This document shows, piece after piece, positions 1 to 15,200 of a stretch of 64,000 bases of DNA. The stretch is from positions 28,334,001 to 28,398,000 of the forward strand of contig NC_083600.1 of the NCBI RefSeq assembly GCF_020882245.1, written 5' to 3'. The translations under genes were made by a program, and so were the position numbers. Below the pieces are notes generated by a model. It was not told where the DNA came from and did no database searches. It saw only the letters and a program-made list of their open reading frames with translations. The number at the start of each line of letters is the position of its first letter. Within the stretch, counting starts at the first letter, position 1. Origin of the DNA: Rhopalosiphum padi (taxonomy: Eukaryota; Arthropoda; Insecta; Hemiptera; Aphididae).

Positions 1-535
1 TTTATAATATGAAAACATATAGGTGAAATGAAACCACAAACGGGCGATGCAATATAATGACGATTCGAAAATCGTTTAAACAAGAAATATAACACGTTCG
101 ATTATAATATATATATATACACATTATATAGTTGAATTTAGGTATCAATGAAATATTTTACACTATACCTATGATCAGTTATATATATATATATACATGT
201 ATCGTTATATAATATAGTTCATACTTTTATTCTATTGTACGCGTTTATAAATAATTGTTATTATTTATGTCGCACAATTTCCTTTACGCGAAAATATCTA
301 CATATTATTATATGAATCAATATAATACAAATATTATGCAATCGTGGAACTTTATTTTCTCATTTCAGATTTTGAGTGGAACGGAGAACCTGTAGCTATT
401 GGCTAGGTATGTAGATATTGTTTGGTTTTACAATGATATGGTTTTATGTTGTCTGGACATTTTTTTCGTTATTCTTTGAATTTAATTTAAACTTGGTGGA
501 TTTGTAATACATTCACGTTTCTATGTATTACTTAA
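1..535. other. AT-rich flank with one exon-like patch
   Basis: This is AT-rich non-coding sequence. The only exon-like patch is 369-406. It follows a reasonable polypyrimidine stretch and CAG, and is followed by GTATGT. One frame reads FEWNGEPVAIG and then a TAG stop at its 3' end. I do not recognise this peptide, and 38 bases are too few to call a gene. Confidence 0.3.
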
Positions 536-956
536 GAGGACGCGCCATATCCGCATGTGTTGTCCCCGTCTTATAAATATGGAATATGTTCGTTCAGAAG
601 AATCAATTTTGTGCATTTAGCTTAAATATTAAAGTGAAATAACCTATTATTAAACTTAAAGCTAAGAATACTATTTAATACCTACTGTCAGTTTTTTTAC
701 GATACTTTAATATTTATGTGAGTTATGAGTATTTTTAAATATTAATATTTTACGTACGCATAACTCGCTTAAAAATTAAAATTCCATAAAAAAAAACCAA
801 CGGGAAAACACAGATGTTGTTCTTAACTTTAAGTTTGATCATAAATATTTCATTCTAATATTTAAGTTAAACACAAGAAATTGGTTCTATTGAACGAACA
901 TTTTTCTTGATGTACATTTGTAAGACGGAGACAACACATTCAGGTGTGACGTCTTC
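536..956. mobile_element. TTAA-flanked foldback MITE, ~421 bp
   Basis: The element has two long inverted arms, roughly 536-675 and 812-956. Both contain ATGTGTTGTC(C/T)CCGTCTTA, followed by related tracts (TGTTCGTTCA, CTTAAATATTA, AAACTTAAAG) in the same order when one arm is reverse-complemented. TTAA lies immediately outside both ends (532-535 and 957-960), the target duplication expected of piggyBac-type elements. There is no ORF, so it is non-autonomous. The piggyBac assignment rests only on the TTAA and is inference; the inverted repeat itself is directly visible. Confidence 0.75.
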
Positions 957-3900
957 TTAAATTGTTAACGAATGGCGAAAGGTAAAGGCATTTGTATTTG
1001 AGTGGAATATAAATGAAAATATAAAATGTTAACTAGTTACGGAAACGATAAAGGGAAATAATAATACATATCCTTTAAGTTTAGTTCTTGATATCCACCA
1101 ATACTGATGTTTGAGTGAAAATTGATTATTTCTACTGCAATACCTACTTTATCGGTGGTTCACGCGTTCACTGATTTGCAATGTCAGATATGATACGTAT
1201 TTTATACTCTATAAACTACAATGTATGTACCTATACATACCTATACACATGCATGCATGCAGGGATGGTTTGAGGAATGAACAAATGGTTGGGTTAGAGT
1301 CCTTGACAACAAATAATTACCTTAATAAGTAATATAAATTAAATACACAGCTTTTAAAAAAAAATTATATAAAACATAATACAATATTGTAAGCACTGTC
1401 AAAAACTATAAGATATTATTTATTAGGTAAATATTTTTTAAACTAGTTAATAATATAAACGAGATGAAAGACTCTATATATCCTTTGAGCATAGCTACGT
1501 CATTTTTTATTATGGAGAAATACTGTTATGTATACGTTAAAAATGTGTTTATTTATGCTATAAACATATTCGAATGATAATGATTGATAAATGTTGTTTT
1601 ATAATGTATTTTTCTGTTGTAATAACACTAAATTCAAATTTAAATTCTAAGAAGATTTTTTTAATATTTGTGTTTGATTTTTTCTTGTGTACATCATATA
1701 TTATAAATGCTATGACAAACATTTGAAATCAGGTAAGCCTCAGGACATTTTAGTACTACCCTATACTGTGGGTGGTTTGGAGTTTTCCCGAATATACATT
1801 TCGATTGAATTCATATTATCAAAGAAAAATTAATTACACTTCGAATTAGGAGGATGAAATAAAAATGTTACAAGACTTATAGTTAATGACGTGTTCACTA
1901 CAAATTTCAAGTATAACAATGAATAATTATATCGATCATTAAATGTTGATATGGTGCAAGTATGAAATAAGTAAGTAAATAATAATAATAAAAAAAATAA
2001 AGTTAATTTAAGTCTTGTAATAAGAGAACAGTTAAAATTCATTGATCGTAAAAATAGTAAATACAATACTTAGAAATATAGTTATATTGAATTGCCCGAG
2101 GATTATACATTTTAATCAAGTCCTCTATGAATCGTTTGTTTATACTACAGGATATTACACAAATATATAGGTAGGTAATAATATATTGATAAGGTTGTGA
2201 CACAATTGGAGGATGTTATTATTAATATTATTATAACGGATACAAAATAAACAATATATTCATTGCCACGAAGACGGAATCTATCAAAAAAAAAAACGAA
2301 AAATAAAAAAAGCCTCCGATTGTTCCAGCTGAAGGACCTTGTTAAATATTTTGTAACTTGTATAGGGGGATTCCGAACAAACCGACGGGATACCTATCTT
2401 TACGTTAGGTAAATCCGCTTAAAAGGCCGTGAAAACGAACAAACAAAGTAACATGCGCTTTCTCTTCGTATGTCTTACGTGTTACGTGGCCACGCAATAA
2501 GCGATAATGACGCGTGAAACAAAAATCCATTAGCGCCAATTGCATCTAAACGCACATATTCGGTATAACAGTGCGGGTAACACGATGACACTACACGTAT
2601 AATTTATCAAATTTATGTCACTCGAATTTCGTTCGCAGATAATCATAGTGTTTGTTTACCTAGTGGAAAACCAATTATAGTAAAGATATTATATAAAAAT
2701 TGGTTTCATATTTTTATTTTTATACAAAATGAAAACCATACAATAACTGTTATTCCCTTTGCTCGGATTTCCCGTTAAGATAATATAAAATTCGTCATCG
2801 GTTTACAATACGTCGGATTAAATTGCAGTCATGATCATAGTTTCTTACATTACATGCACACGACAGATTGTATCGTATTTAATGTCGATGAAAAATTTAT
2901 TTAATGCATTTTCAACTAAGTGTACCTTAAAATTATTGAATCAAATTTAAGTTATATATAAAAAAAACATGGATAATAGTTTTAGGCATGGACTTTTTTT
3001 CCAAAAACCTAGTTGTTCCCAGATCTAAAGATAACCCGTTACCGCCAAAATCAATGTTTTTGAAAAAAATGTTTCTGCTAAATATTGTTTGGAAACAATG
3101 TAACAACTTTATATATAATGTGAATAATAATACAAATGCAGCAAAACTAACAAAGGCCGATTTTGATCAATTAATTTCGTCATGAAGATACTACTATATC
3201 AATAGCATTTTTATTGACGACATTTTTTGAAAATATCTTGTCAGTGTTATATAACGTAAAAATCATATTATTCGCGGATCATACATATTTAGTTTTAAAT
3301 TTAATCACATTTGAATTTATTGATAAAGCTTTTTCATAATATAATCTACATTCAATATTGATTGAAAATATTACATTTATTTCAATCTACCGCTAATTCA
3401 AAGTTATTTTATTGAAACACACTAATCGTTTGACTATAATTCGATAGAGCTGCTACCAACAACGCCTTTTTAGTTGTTTTTTATATAGTTATTAGTTATT
3501 AATAGTATAGTATTATGTATTTATACATATTATAGACCTATTACAGTAACATTAATGTTGACCCGAAACATATAACATTACCTTTAATAACAGCCAGGTG
3601 ACATTGAAGTACGTATTAAACATAATTAATATTATTGACATAATCAAAAGAATATTAATCGTCTTTTTTATTGTCCATTATAATAATTAAATAATTGTAT
3701 TATTTATATGTACCCAACGAATACCTACTGATTATACTAGGCAACACCTAAGATAATTTGAAAGAGAGGATATACAATAAAGTATTATCCTGAATAGATT
3801 ATATTGTTCTTGAGTTTTGGCTTTAATTATCAATACTTATATATAATGCAAATGTAATTTTAATAAGAAGTATTAAGGACTGTAAAATATACATATATGT

Positions 3901-6900
3901 ACACAATAATCAACCTATCAACCATACGATTTGTTGATAAAATAACCTAACCTTGTTAACAGTTTAATTTCTCTTATATTTGTTAGAATACTTACAATAT
4001 TAAAACATTTGTTTTAACAATAAAGTTTCATCCATCAGGGTTTTTAAAATTGTATACAAATACATTTTAAAATATTTATTATACACAATCAGTATTTTAG
4101 TACATTTAGGTACCTACTTTATAATTATAAAAAGAGTTCTTTAAACAATACAAAATATAGGTTATTGTTATTAATATAATTATGACTACCTACTGCTTAT
4201 GGCGCCAATTAATTATACCTTGTAATATTTAAAAGTAATATTATACATCTATACTTATATGTAAAAATCACGTGTCTATTACACATTTTTTACACATAAT
4301 TTTTTTATAGGAGTAGTGTAATATGTTTTATATATTGAATTATTGAAAAGTCATAATAACTCATACTATATTTTTTTTAAATAGGTATATATACATTATT
4401 TAAAAGAGATTTTATTCTCTACAAATAGAACTGCTATGAGTTGACGTATTTTTTTTATTGAGTAATAACATTATAAATATTACTATGTTAACCAAAATTA
4501 TATGATTTATTTAAGCTATCTAAATAAATTTTTAAGTGTTTTTTTTCTCCCCCGCAGTAAATAATAAATTATTTTATATTTCCATTCATTTTGGCATCTT
4601 TTGACATAACCATCTTATAGAGTCAACCTACACAGAACGCTCCGCAATAACATTAATTTTTAATTTAATTCAGTAATTTCTATAATGTCTTTAACCCATC
4701 TTCATTTTAATGACACTACTTATTATGCCATATTTTCTTTGTTCTCTATATATTATATTTATTTTAGTACCCACTTTGTATTGTAATATTGTAAATTGCC
4801 TTTCAGGCATAGAATTTTTTTTTTTTTTTTTAAATTACTTACCTAACAAATTCGGTATAATCTGTATAATGAATTTGGTGAGAAAATATATCCTTATAAT
4901 TTAAATACTAAAAAAAAATATTGACAAGACACCTACTAATCTACAAATTAATAATCTTTTAGATTCTTAATGAAATAAAAATCTACTAGTTGGTTTGAAG
5001 ATGATATATAGAAATATTTTTGTTTTATTAAATTTTTTTATCCTTTATGTACACTGCTCTTTTTATATATTTTTTTCATAAGTAGGTATATTTTTAATAA
5101 GCTAATTTTTCCACCAATATTATGCAATTATATAACAAAATAATGCTGCCGAAAATTATATTTACAATAATTTAAGAAAATAGTATGTAGGTATTATTTA
5201 TTATCTTAGATAATATTTTTGATGAGCATATTTAAAAATAATTTTGAACATTTCTATTTATTTCTAATTTAAGTACAAAATAGCTATATGTTGCTACTAG
5301 TTAATATATGATAAATTGGAATTGAAAAGATTTAATTAATATTCTTGGATATAAAAAATTTTAAATTATAGATATTATCTTACTAAAAAAAAAAATGGTA
5401 TTAGTGGTTCGTGGTGGTATGCATTTGAAAGAATTCAATATAATTATTCTATTCCAACTTCTTGTATTTGTTAGATCAACAACTGCAACATTTTTGATAT
5501 TTTCTACTGTCCATTAGAATAATGTGGGTTATAAAAGTTGATTTCTTATATTTTAAAGTTTTTTACACAATTTTGATATCTCTAAGATTCGAAAATATCC
5601 AAATGGTTCAAAGTAGTTTTTTGGTGTCAGCCGAATATCTATAATATTTATAGGTACAACATTTATTGCACATTTGTTAATTATATATTCGCTTACGCTT
5701 ATATTATTATGGAAAGCAAACGATTTTCATGATAAATATTGGTATATATAAATTTAATAAATATTGGGCGGGGAAAATAATAATAAATAGAAGAAAAAAA
5801 CCTTATTTAAAATTTATTGAAGACGGTGGTCAATTGATTTTTTTTTATTTTTTTTTTTTTGTCATGCTACTGGGTTCAACCCTTCATATTATTTTAGTTT
5901 AACAAAATGCCTTTAGCATGCGAAAACCCGACTGTAGCAGTTGTTATTTAATTTGAACACATCATTTTTTGGCTACATTATACCTGTCGTTGCAGCAGAA
6001 AATGGCCGAACAGAATATAGTAATATAATGTAATGTATATACGAGTATACCGAATTACTGACCAAGTTTTATTCGATACAACACGCGTTTTAATATCGAA
6101 CCGAATCGCGGGCGGCGTTTGCGTTGGTATAGGTATATCCACGATATGGTGTGACGAAAACCCGACGAGAAAGTATTATATATAAATACTTTAATATTAT
6201 CGTCGCACCTATAGGTATACAGGTACCCACGTATATGCCTAATGCCTATTACATTATGTTCGGGCGTTTGTGTCGGTTACGATTTACTGTCGTGGCGTAC
6301 ATAACGCCATTTTCTATGTTTTCCGTTTTCGAAAACGTTTGCAATTTATGACAAATCCCAACGATTTAAAATAATTATATAAGCTGCGTTGACCGACCAC
6401 CAAGTATTTTGTTAATAATATAAAATAGGCAGATAATAATACCTATAGGTAATTTGCAAACGCCACGTGTCGTATACGATTCGAAAAACATATGACATGT
6501 ATACTCCACAGGTATTAAATATGAGCTGCACCCAAATAACATGCCATATTTCAATGGTTAATATGTGTTTTTGAACAAAATGTTCTCATTTAATTTCTGT
6601 TAGGTATGTAGAATTACGTCGTGTAAGACAGTATATTTTTACAAAAATAATTATTTTCACATCTTAACTATCAATATGTTTTTTATTCATATTACACCTA
6701 GCCACTTAGTCACCTAGGCGGATTATTGTTCAACAAATGTTTAATTATTGTTGGTTGTCAGGAAGGGTGGAGAGTAGGGAGAATTTTTAGAATAAAAAAA
6801 TATTCATATAATTTTGATATTTGATGATATTGTACAGCAGTACGTGGTAGTGTAGTAGGTTATTGAGATACCAGATAATATTGAATATACCAAGTTAACT

Positions 6901-7339
6901 TTATGTTTTGATAGATACACAGTGATTGATTAAAAAGAATCCAAGTAAAATCATAGAATTGTTTTTAGAATATTATCACTTCTATAAATATTTGGTGCCG
7001 AAGACATGTTGATTTTATTAAAATTATATTAAACACACATATTCAAGATATTAAAAATTTAAAAAAAAATTATTTCTGATAAAATATAAATTTATTGTAT
7101 TACGTGATTGAATAATACTCAATGGGTATTGGACACTGAGTCAAGGAGTTCGAAATTTACAAGAATTTAAAAAAAATAGGTCAATTTAGCACAGATATAT
7201 TGTTGAAAAAACGGTATTTATAGAAAACAATAATTATTATGTTAAAAAAATATCATCCATTGTATTTTGTAATATTTTTATATTTTTTTATATTTTATAA
7301 TACACTGTCAGATATTCGGATAGTAGTTCGTATATCAAA

Positions 7340-8120
7340 GGCCTGCACTGGATCTTATTAGGTAGTCGTTATAACAGTATTATGCGCGTGGTTGACCCGA
7401 CCGACCGAGAAGTTAATAAACTGTATTAGCCGGCAATAATAATTAGTGGGTAATCCTATACAAAAAGATAAAACGTGTAATATACACCAACACCGTAATA
7501 CAGCGATGGTGACAGCACGAGAACTACTGGCCTCGTGCGAGTAATATCTCATTTAATAATAAGTCTGTCTGTATACATTATTACTATTATTATTTAACTA
7601 TTGGTATGTATAGTGCAGTGTTGTTTGATATTGTATATTATAATTAAATTTTGCGAGTTAGCGACAGCTGCTTGTATAATATAATATATGTGAGCGTGTG
7701 TGTGTGTGTGTATGTGTGTGTGTATGGACGGGCGAAAGGGGTTCTCCGAGTCTGAATAATAATACTTAATAGTAATAATAATAATGGCAATGATAATATA
7801 ACGCATTAGAAACGTCCGCGCACAATTGACAGTTGTAATCGCTGTAATGGAAGCTGCGACGAGTGCCACAATGAACTACACATAAACACCGAGTATACCA
7901 CTATACCTGTATATTATGTATAGGTAGTAGGTACACTAATATAATAATAATAATAATATAAGCTTGTCGAGCCGAATAATGACATTTAGAATATCGGACG
8001 GAAATCCTATTGGTCACGGAAGTTTGAAGATCGTTTAATAATAACAGCTGCAGTAATTACTGTTATATTACTGTATTATATTATTGTCGTATACCGTCGG
8101 GATTTCGTTATGGATAATAA
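7340..8120. other. CpG-enriched non-coding patch
   Basis: This stretch contains more CG dinucleotides and unique sequence than its AT-rich surroundings, plus a TG microsatellite. Reverse-strand ORFs here are short and dominated by simple repeats (HTHTHTHAH), so I do not call a gene. It could be a distal regulatory element or the promoter of an unseen transcript. Confidence 0.25.
7696..7724. repeat. (TG)n microsatellite
   Basis: An interrupted TG dinucleotide run (GTGTGTGTG, TATGTGTGTG). It creates an artefactual His-Thr-rich reverse-strand ORF. Confidence 0.9.
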
Positions 8121-9144
8121 TAATATATATAGGCAGTGGTGCAATTGTTGCCGGAATGCATTTCTCAGCGAAAGCATAAGTAAGAGGTCATAATACAATA
8201 ATAATACGGCAGTTGAATACAACTTGAATACATTTTATATATATGAAATTGTAGACAATTAACAGGACGGTAATTATATAGAACAGTTGTAATGTAATCG
8301 CCGATGTAATGAAAAAAATAAATACACACGCGATATGCCGACAAATCATATTATACCTATCAATATTGTTATCACGGTATAAGTTTCAAAATAAGATACT
8401 TGATTAGGTAATAGCTAGTGGCAGTGTGGTATATTAGCGTCTATACGAATTGTTACCGAAAAAAATATTACCCGTGATGTATATAATTGTAAAATATAAA
8501 TCATATGTATAATTAAAATACGTACATAATAATATCGAAAATAATTGGTTAAATGTGATGAACTATATACTGTTTATATTATGACTGCTGAACAAATTAC
8601 AGTGTTTGATAATTTCATGGCACATTCAAATCATTCAATTCATTTATATAATATATTATGTTATATAACCAAGATAGGATCTACGAATGATAAAAGGGGT
8701 GGGCTAGACAAAAAATATAGACCTATGCGAATCATATTTAATTACTAGGATTTAGAATGATGAGGGGATATGGGGTCCAGGGATCCGGATGTTCATAATA
8801 TAGGTATTAAAATATCCGGGTCTCTATAATAACTAAAAATGTACTTCCATTCACTGTGTACATGTATACTAACTAGTAATTAATAAATTATCAGTAATAA
8901 AAACAATAGAAAACTACTAATTATTTTTTGTAAAATTACTTTGTTTATCATAAACATAATATTATTTGACTGTTTAAAATAGTATACACTAACATAATAA
9001 ATATTTCCATCGTGTCCAAAACATTGACAATGTTATCATAATATATATATATATTAAAACTATATTATTTGTGGTCATAACAATAGAATATGATTTTGCT
9101 AACACATAATTATAAAATATATATATATATATATAGGTATACAG

Positions 9145-9218
9145 GGTGTAACTAGTCTATTTGACATTTTTGCATTAATTGCACTATTATTGAATTTGTA
9201 AAATAGACGAGTTACACC
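9145..9218. mobile_element. Short TIR element (mini-MITE), 74 bp
   Basis: GGTGTAACTAGTCTATTT at 9145-9162 is inverted at 9201-9218 as AAATAGACGAGTTACACC, one mismatch in 18. The element sits inside a TA microsatellite, and the left end reads ACAGGGTG. Its 38-bp interior is too small to encode anything. It may be a MITE or a deletion derivative. The CAGGGTG-type end recalls the 19623-20224 element, but the arms otherwise differ. Confidence 0.65.
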
Positions 9219-12200
9219 TTATATATATGTACATAAAACGTGGCACAAAGAAACTGTTTTGTATAAAATGTCTGCTAAACAGATACTAATCGAAAAAATT
9301 AGCTATACTGTCGACAAATATGGGTCCATGCAGAGACCATCAGAAAGCTATAGCTGGCCTTGAATATAAATATAAATCGAATAGGTAGTCATAAGAAGAA
9401 GCTTTAAAGAGTAAAAACCCATAACATATAAACCCATAAGTTATATTGCTAGCACTGATAAAAACATAAAGTATAACTTACACATATTATTTGTTATACA
9501 TTGTTTGATTTCGTATTACTAAATACTAATGTATAATGGCCCAATGGCTGAAACCGAGTTTATTCAAGGTTAATAAAAAAAACAAGAGTATAATTTTATA
9601 TAAAATTTTATATTAAATATTGATAATATTTAATTTACCTAATCTTTAAAATTGTATTCAAGACTTCAGCCCACATAACTCCACTACCTTTTTGTATCTA
9701 TACAATGATGATGTAATATTTACTTTAACTCTATTTTTCGATTGATAAAATAAATGATTCATTTTACAAATAATAAATATAATTAGATGCTGCGTTTTAT
9801 ATCTCTTTAAAAACTATTATGACCAAAAATATTTGAAAACTATAACTCTGGTGAGTGGTGACAGGTATTATTTATTTTATACGCGATTCTCCACACGTAT
9901 ATTTGATTTCGTTTTAACCGCAATAAATAATAATATACTTAATATGTTAGTTTTGATTGGAGTTTTATTGAAAACATGTACATGAATTTATAAGGTTTTA
10001 TCAAAAATTATTTCTACCAAACATATTAACACTTGAATTTCATTTCATCAATTGTATTTTAATATTAATATTTCCATATTAACACGTCATATATTTTAAT
10101 TATAATAGTCGTATGGCAGATAGTTTTCATTTAATACAAGTTCATAGTAAATTAATTGTCAAAAATATTGAAATATCAAAATATTTTTTTTATTAGTCTA
10201 ATTCATAATAAATATATTTAATTAACATATTTTAGTTATTATAATATTGTATCAACAGTAAATGAAGACATCATAATTACGGAAAAAATTTAAAAGTCAA
10301 ACATATACCTAAAATAATAACGTTTTATTCATCTAATATATTTCTTGACAAACATTTTAATTCCACGAGGAATTATTGTTGTCACATCATATAATTCATA
10401 ATTTGTTTGAAGTATGTTTTATACTTTTCCATTTAGTGGTTTCTTTTAATTATATTATACGCAGTTTAAGATACAATTTAATTTAGAACGTAATTACTAA
10501 CTACGTATAATTTAATTTATTTTAAGCTTATATTTTCTATCGCACCTATATTAAATTAGTATTGCACAGATAATAAAACAAAATAATTAAATTAATATAA
10601 TATTTTATTGAAATAATAACCATTAAAAGGCGTAATATAATCATAATTTTAAATTAAGCACTAATTATTTTATATAAAATAACGTGTTATATGTTATAAA
10701 CTTATAACTTTATAAGTTATATATCGCTCGTACAACATATATATTATGTACGACTCGAACTAGTAATCAGATTAGACAGTCCGAACTTCGAGGGTTATGA
10801 AAGATTATAGTATTATACCTGTTGCCAATAATTAAGTCAAAAACGAAAACATTTATAATTCGTTAAATAAGAGTATAAACAGAATTATGTTTGTATAGTG
10901 TATCATGTAAATTAAACTAAAAATATGTAATACCTCTAATACTTATTAAGTTACAATAATGTAATTGTTTAGCCTACTGGATAACTTGTTGTATACTAAC
11001 AGATATATTGATTTTTACTTTTCTTTTATTATCATTCTCGATTGTAAATAATATTGATAAGTTTTTATTCGTCTTAACAATTCAGATGGCATATTATGAT
11101 GCAATAGAAACTTTTGTACGTCACTTTAAATTAATTAATATAAATATAAAAATACAATGTTTTATTGCCATATAGTTTTGAATACACATACAATAGATAA
11201 TATATGTATATATTATATTTCAACTTATACGATTCATATTGCATACTGTCTACTTCTTTATTAAAGTCCCAAGTACTAATACATTTTGAGTGTGAAAGTA
11301 TAAATGATAAATATTATACATAGAATTTTTTTTTTCATTTATATAAATTGTATTTAAAACCACAAGAACAAAGAGTATTACACAAATACTTTCAGTGTAA
11401 AATATTAATTTTTCATATTCAAACAATAAAAAATAAACAAATTCGTAATAAGTATACTCTTTACATCATTCTTATTGTACAAGAAAATACATTTAAAAGT
11501 CATGTTTTTTTTTTTTTTAATGTTAATTAGCAATCGTATATTTTCTATATTGTTAAATAATATAAATTTATTTCTTAAAAAGTAATTTTCATAGCGATAA
11601 AATACTAATACAAATAAATCAGGATAAGATGAGTTTAAATAAGTATCCATTAAAGTTGTCGGGCTGTCATTTAAAATTTAAAATTGACGGTGAATTCATC
11701 TTTATACGCTTACTGCAACATTCAAATTGAAAAAATAATACATTTTTATACACACTCTAAAAATATGGGGATACAAAGTAACAGAACTTTTCACTGTGTA
11801 TACTCATGTCATTCAAGTGGAACTTCAAGGAATAATTGTATGAAAGCTTATTAGCGTAAAATGTACCTACCTTTATTTAAACTTTGAAATCTAAATAATA
11901 AAAACCGTATTTCGCTAGAATGTAAATCTTTTTTCTTCTTAAAATTGAATCTTCAATACTTACAGAATAGCTAATAATTATTACCAAATAACAAATGTTA
12001 ACATTTTTATGGGAAAAAATAAATATATTTTTTTAGGATCAGGTTTGATCATTATAAGTTATAACTGTTATAGTTAACATTGCCTCGCATAGAAATTAGT
12101 AACAGTTATATAAGAATAAAACAGAATGAATGCAAATATAAGACATAACAATTTCTTATTCGAATAATATTTTAATAAGAGTTTATCGCAGACATGAACT

Positions 12201-15200
12201 ACATTCAAAAGATTCAAATATTGAACACATGAAATAAAGAGAAATAATATGACATTAACAATCATTATCGTTACACAAAAAACTAATTATACTTATAGCT
12301 TTATGTAATTTTATTATTACACTGTTTTAATTAAAATTTCTTGTGTACGCTGTAATCGTTCTACAAATTGACTTGGTTATAATTGGTTGAAATATTATAT
12401 TTTAATGAATTAAATGAAAATAAATCACTTCGAAGATGCAAAAACATTGTTATTGTTATTTCTTTTTTGTTTCAGGTAAATAATAAAATGATATTATTCA
12501 ATAAAATATATCATAGTATTTGATTTTCATAATACAATAATAAATTATATATAGGTCTAATTTAACTTTTTGTATTTTAATTTGTTTTATAATTTTTATT
12601 TACATTTACAGTATAGACAGAAATTATGTTATAATTATACGTTACCGTTAGTCATACAGCTTATAGTTTAAGTATTTCCGTACTTACTTACCGATTTATG
12701 ATGTACCTATAAACTCAATTTTAGTTTTAAAAATATTATGCTTTGCAAGTTGTTGCTCAAATACTCAATATACGAGTATAATAAACATATATTATTATGA
12801 GTCAGTCGATTAAATGAATCAGGAAAAATATTCCAGTATTATTAGATAAATTAATATTATTTGAATAAACATAGAAGGTACTTATTTACCTCTTATTTAT
12901 GTTAAACTTATTTCGATCATACATATTACGTATATTAGTATGTATATTGAATATTGATCGCTACGATTAAAACTGCATTGAAATTTTATCAGGTATTTTC
13001 TTACGTCGTAGTCTATATATTTATACGTGTAGAATCATATTCAATTTTCTATAAAACATTATCAGTTATTTTTTCTATACTTTCAAGTACTCAATAGACA
13101 TGTTGATGTAATTAAATTAATTTATATATCTTAATATTATATTATATAATATAGTTCATGTTAGGTTAGGTACTTCAAAAATTACTTTTTAAATACGTAT
13201 TTTTCATTTATTATTAATTATTTATACTAATTAGTGATATGAATATTATTATTCGGATTGGTGAAACACAATTGCATATACATACACTGGGCACTGGACG
13301 TATGGCTTATCAGTGTTACTTTTTGCACAACAAAGCGATTACGTTCAATAAATTTATTCTATTTCATACGACGTCGTCAGGTGAATTATTTCAATACTAT
13401 CAAATAAATTAGACATTTTGAACAAAATTTATATAGGTACCTATACGGAATTTATGCATACTTTTCTAAAATTCTCAACAATACATTTTTTCTATTTAAC
13501 GGCCATATAATATAATAGGATCCATTAACACTCAGAATTGAATTTTTATTTAGTAATGTGCTTCTGTAATATCTTTTTAGAAATACTAGTATCTACTTAG
13601 TACAGTGAATAGAGAGATGATTTATCATATGCATTGAATTAATAGTGTTATTCAATAATTGGATTATTATTCGAAATATATATAACGAAAAATTTTAACT
13701 AATATATTTTAATAAGGTTAATTAAATTGTGAATACAACTATAGTCCAAAAATATGGTCATTTTTTGGTAATTCATAGTGCAAAGAGAATACAAAATAAA
13801 TAAATTTGTTTTAGATTCTGTATTTTTATAATTAATCAAGGGAATTAAAACCCATATTACACAAAGTTTTGAGCTAAAAAAAAAGAGTTATTGAAAAAAA
13901 TTTTAAAAATTAGATTCAAACTACATCTTAAATGTATGACATTGCTTATTATTTGATTTCACATAGTTGTTTAAATAATTGGATTTATAAGTCATTAAAT
14001 ATAATTACATGGTATAATATAGGTAGGCTTGTCCTGTCCCGAAAGAGTAAAATCAATTTTATGTAAAAATTATCAGAAATGTATGGTAATAATGTTTGAA
14101 TTTTTGCCAGATACAAAAAGTATGCTTCAATGGTCCAAAATTTTAATAATTTATCATTATTGTGTATATAAATCGTTTTAGAGACACATTTTGATGGAAA
14201 ACTTTTTAATCCTGATGTCTTTTGTTTAAATAATTAGATTGCATAAAATGAATATGATTGTAATATATTATACCACCTTTTTGTTTTTCATAACACGTAA
14301 TATTTATATAATAGCCAAACGACATTGTAATATATGAGTTTATAACTTCACGTTATTTGGTTAGGATTCTAGAGTTGTGACTTGAGTTATAGCATGGGTA
14401 GTTAGCCACGTAAAGAAGACAAATGTGTGACAAATCATGTTTATTGTTTACTGTTAAATAATTTTTGTGAACAATATTTTTACTATATATTATATTCATT
14501 ATTCAGTGTGTAATCTTTAATCCTGTTTAATGTTTAATTACTCCATTTTCATTTTAATTTTCATTAACATTTTATATTTTTTAAAACTATAGAAATGTTT
14601 TATGGCAGTGTTATGTCGTATAATTAAATTGTATTTTGATAAATATTATATGCTCTGAATATAATTATAAAAATGTATTAAATATTAAGTAAGTAAGTCC
14701 ATAATAATGGATCAACAATTCCCAAGGTACATACTAATTTAAAGGTATCACTAATTTTCCTTCATAATAATAAGATTATAATATTAATACAAAATATCGA
14801 TTTAATAATTTATAAATATTAGATATAAGGTAATTGTATCGAAGCATTACTTAGTTTTTGAATTATACAAATCAAGCGAGCATAAATTACAAATATAAGC
14901 AATGTTTTCTCATCATTATAAATATCATGCTGAGTACGCATTTTTATTTTTAGTATTATATAAATTTATTCTTACGAATGGACAATGATTAATAACAAAA
15001 GGCCTTAGGACCAATGAACTTACATAATACATTTTAACGGACCTTATATTGTATTATAATTTACCATCTATATTCAAATGACGCCATTCATGAAGCCACT
15101 AGAGAATTATAGTTCATTAAGTTGATAAATTGTATTAGTAAGTTGTCGATTGTATTAGGCAAGGATTGTAAATTGCATGTATATTGTAAAAATTAATATT

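Larger units (their letters stand above)
961..9144. other. AT-rich intergenic DNA, no gene recognised
   Basis: Both strands carry only short, low-complexity ORFs. A 65-codon ORF at 2988-3185 has somewhat protein-like content (NLVVPRSKDNPLPPK) but no recognisable domain. Two mildly CpG-richer patches, about 6000-6360 and 7340-8120, could be regulatory or decayed repeats. A donor-like CAG/GTAAGC occurs at 1733. Several short AT tracts are present. Confidence 0.5.

Noticed and set aside
2988..3185. 65-codon ORF with protein-like composition
   Set aside because: No known family, no clear splice context, and lengths like this occur by chance; kept only as a mention.
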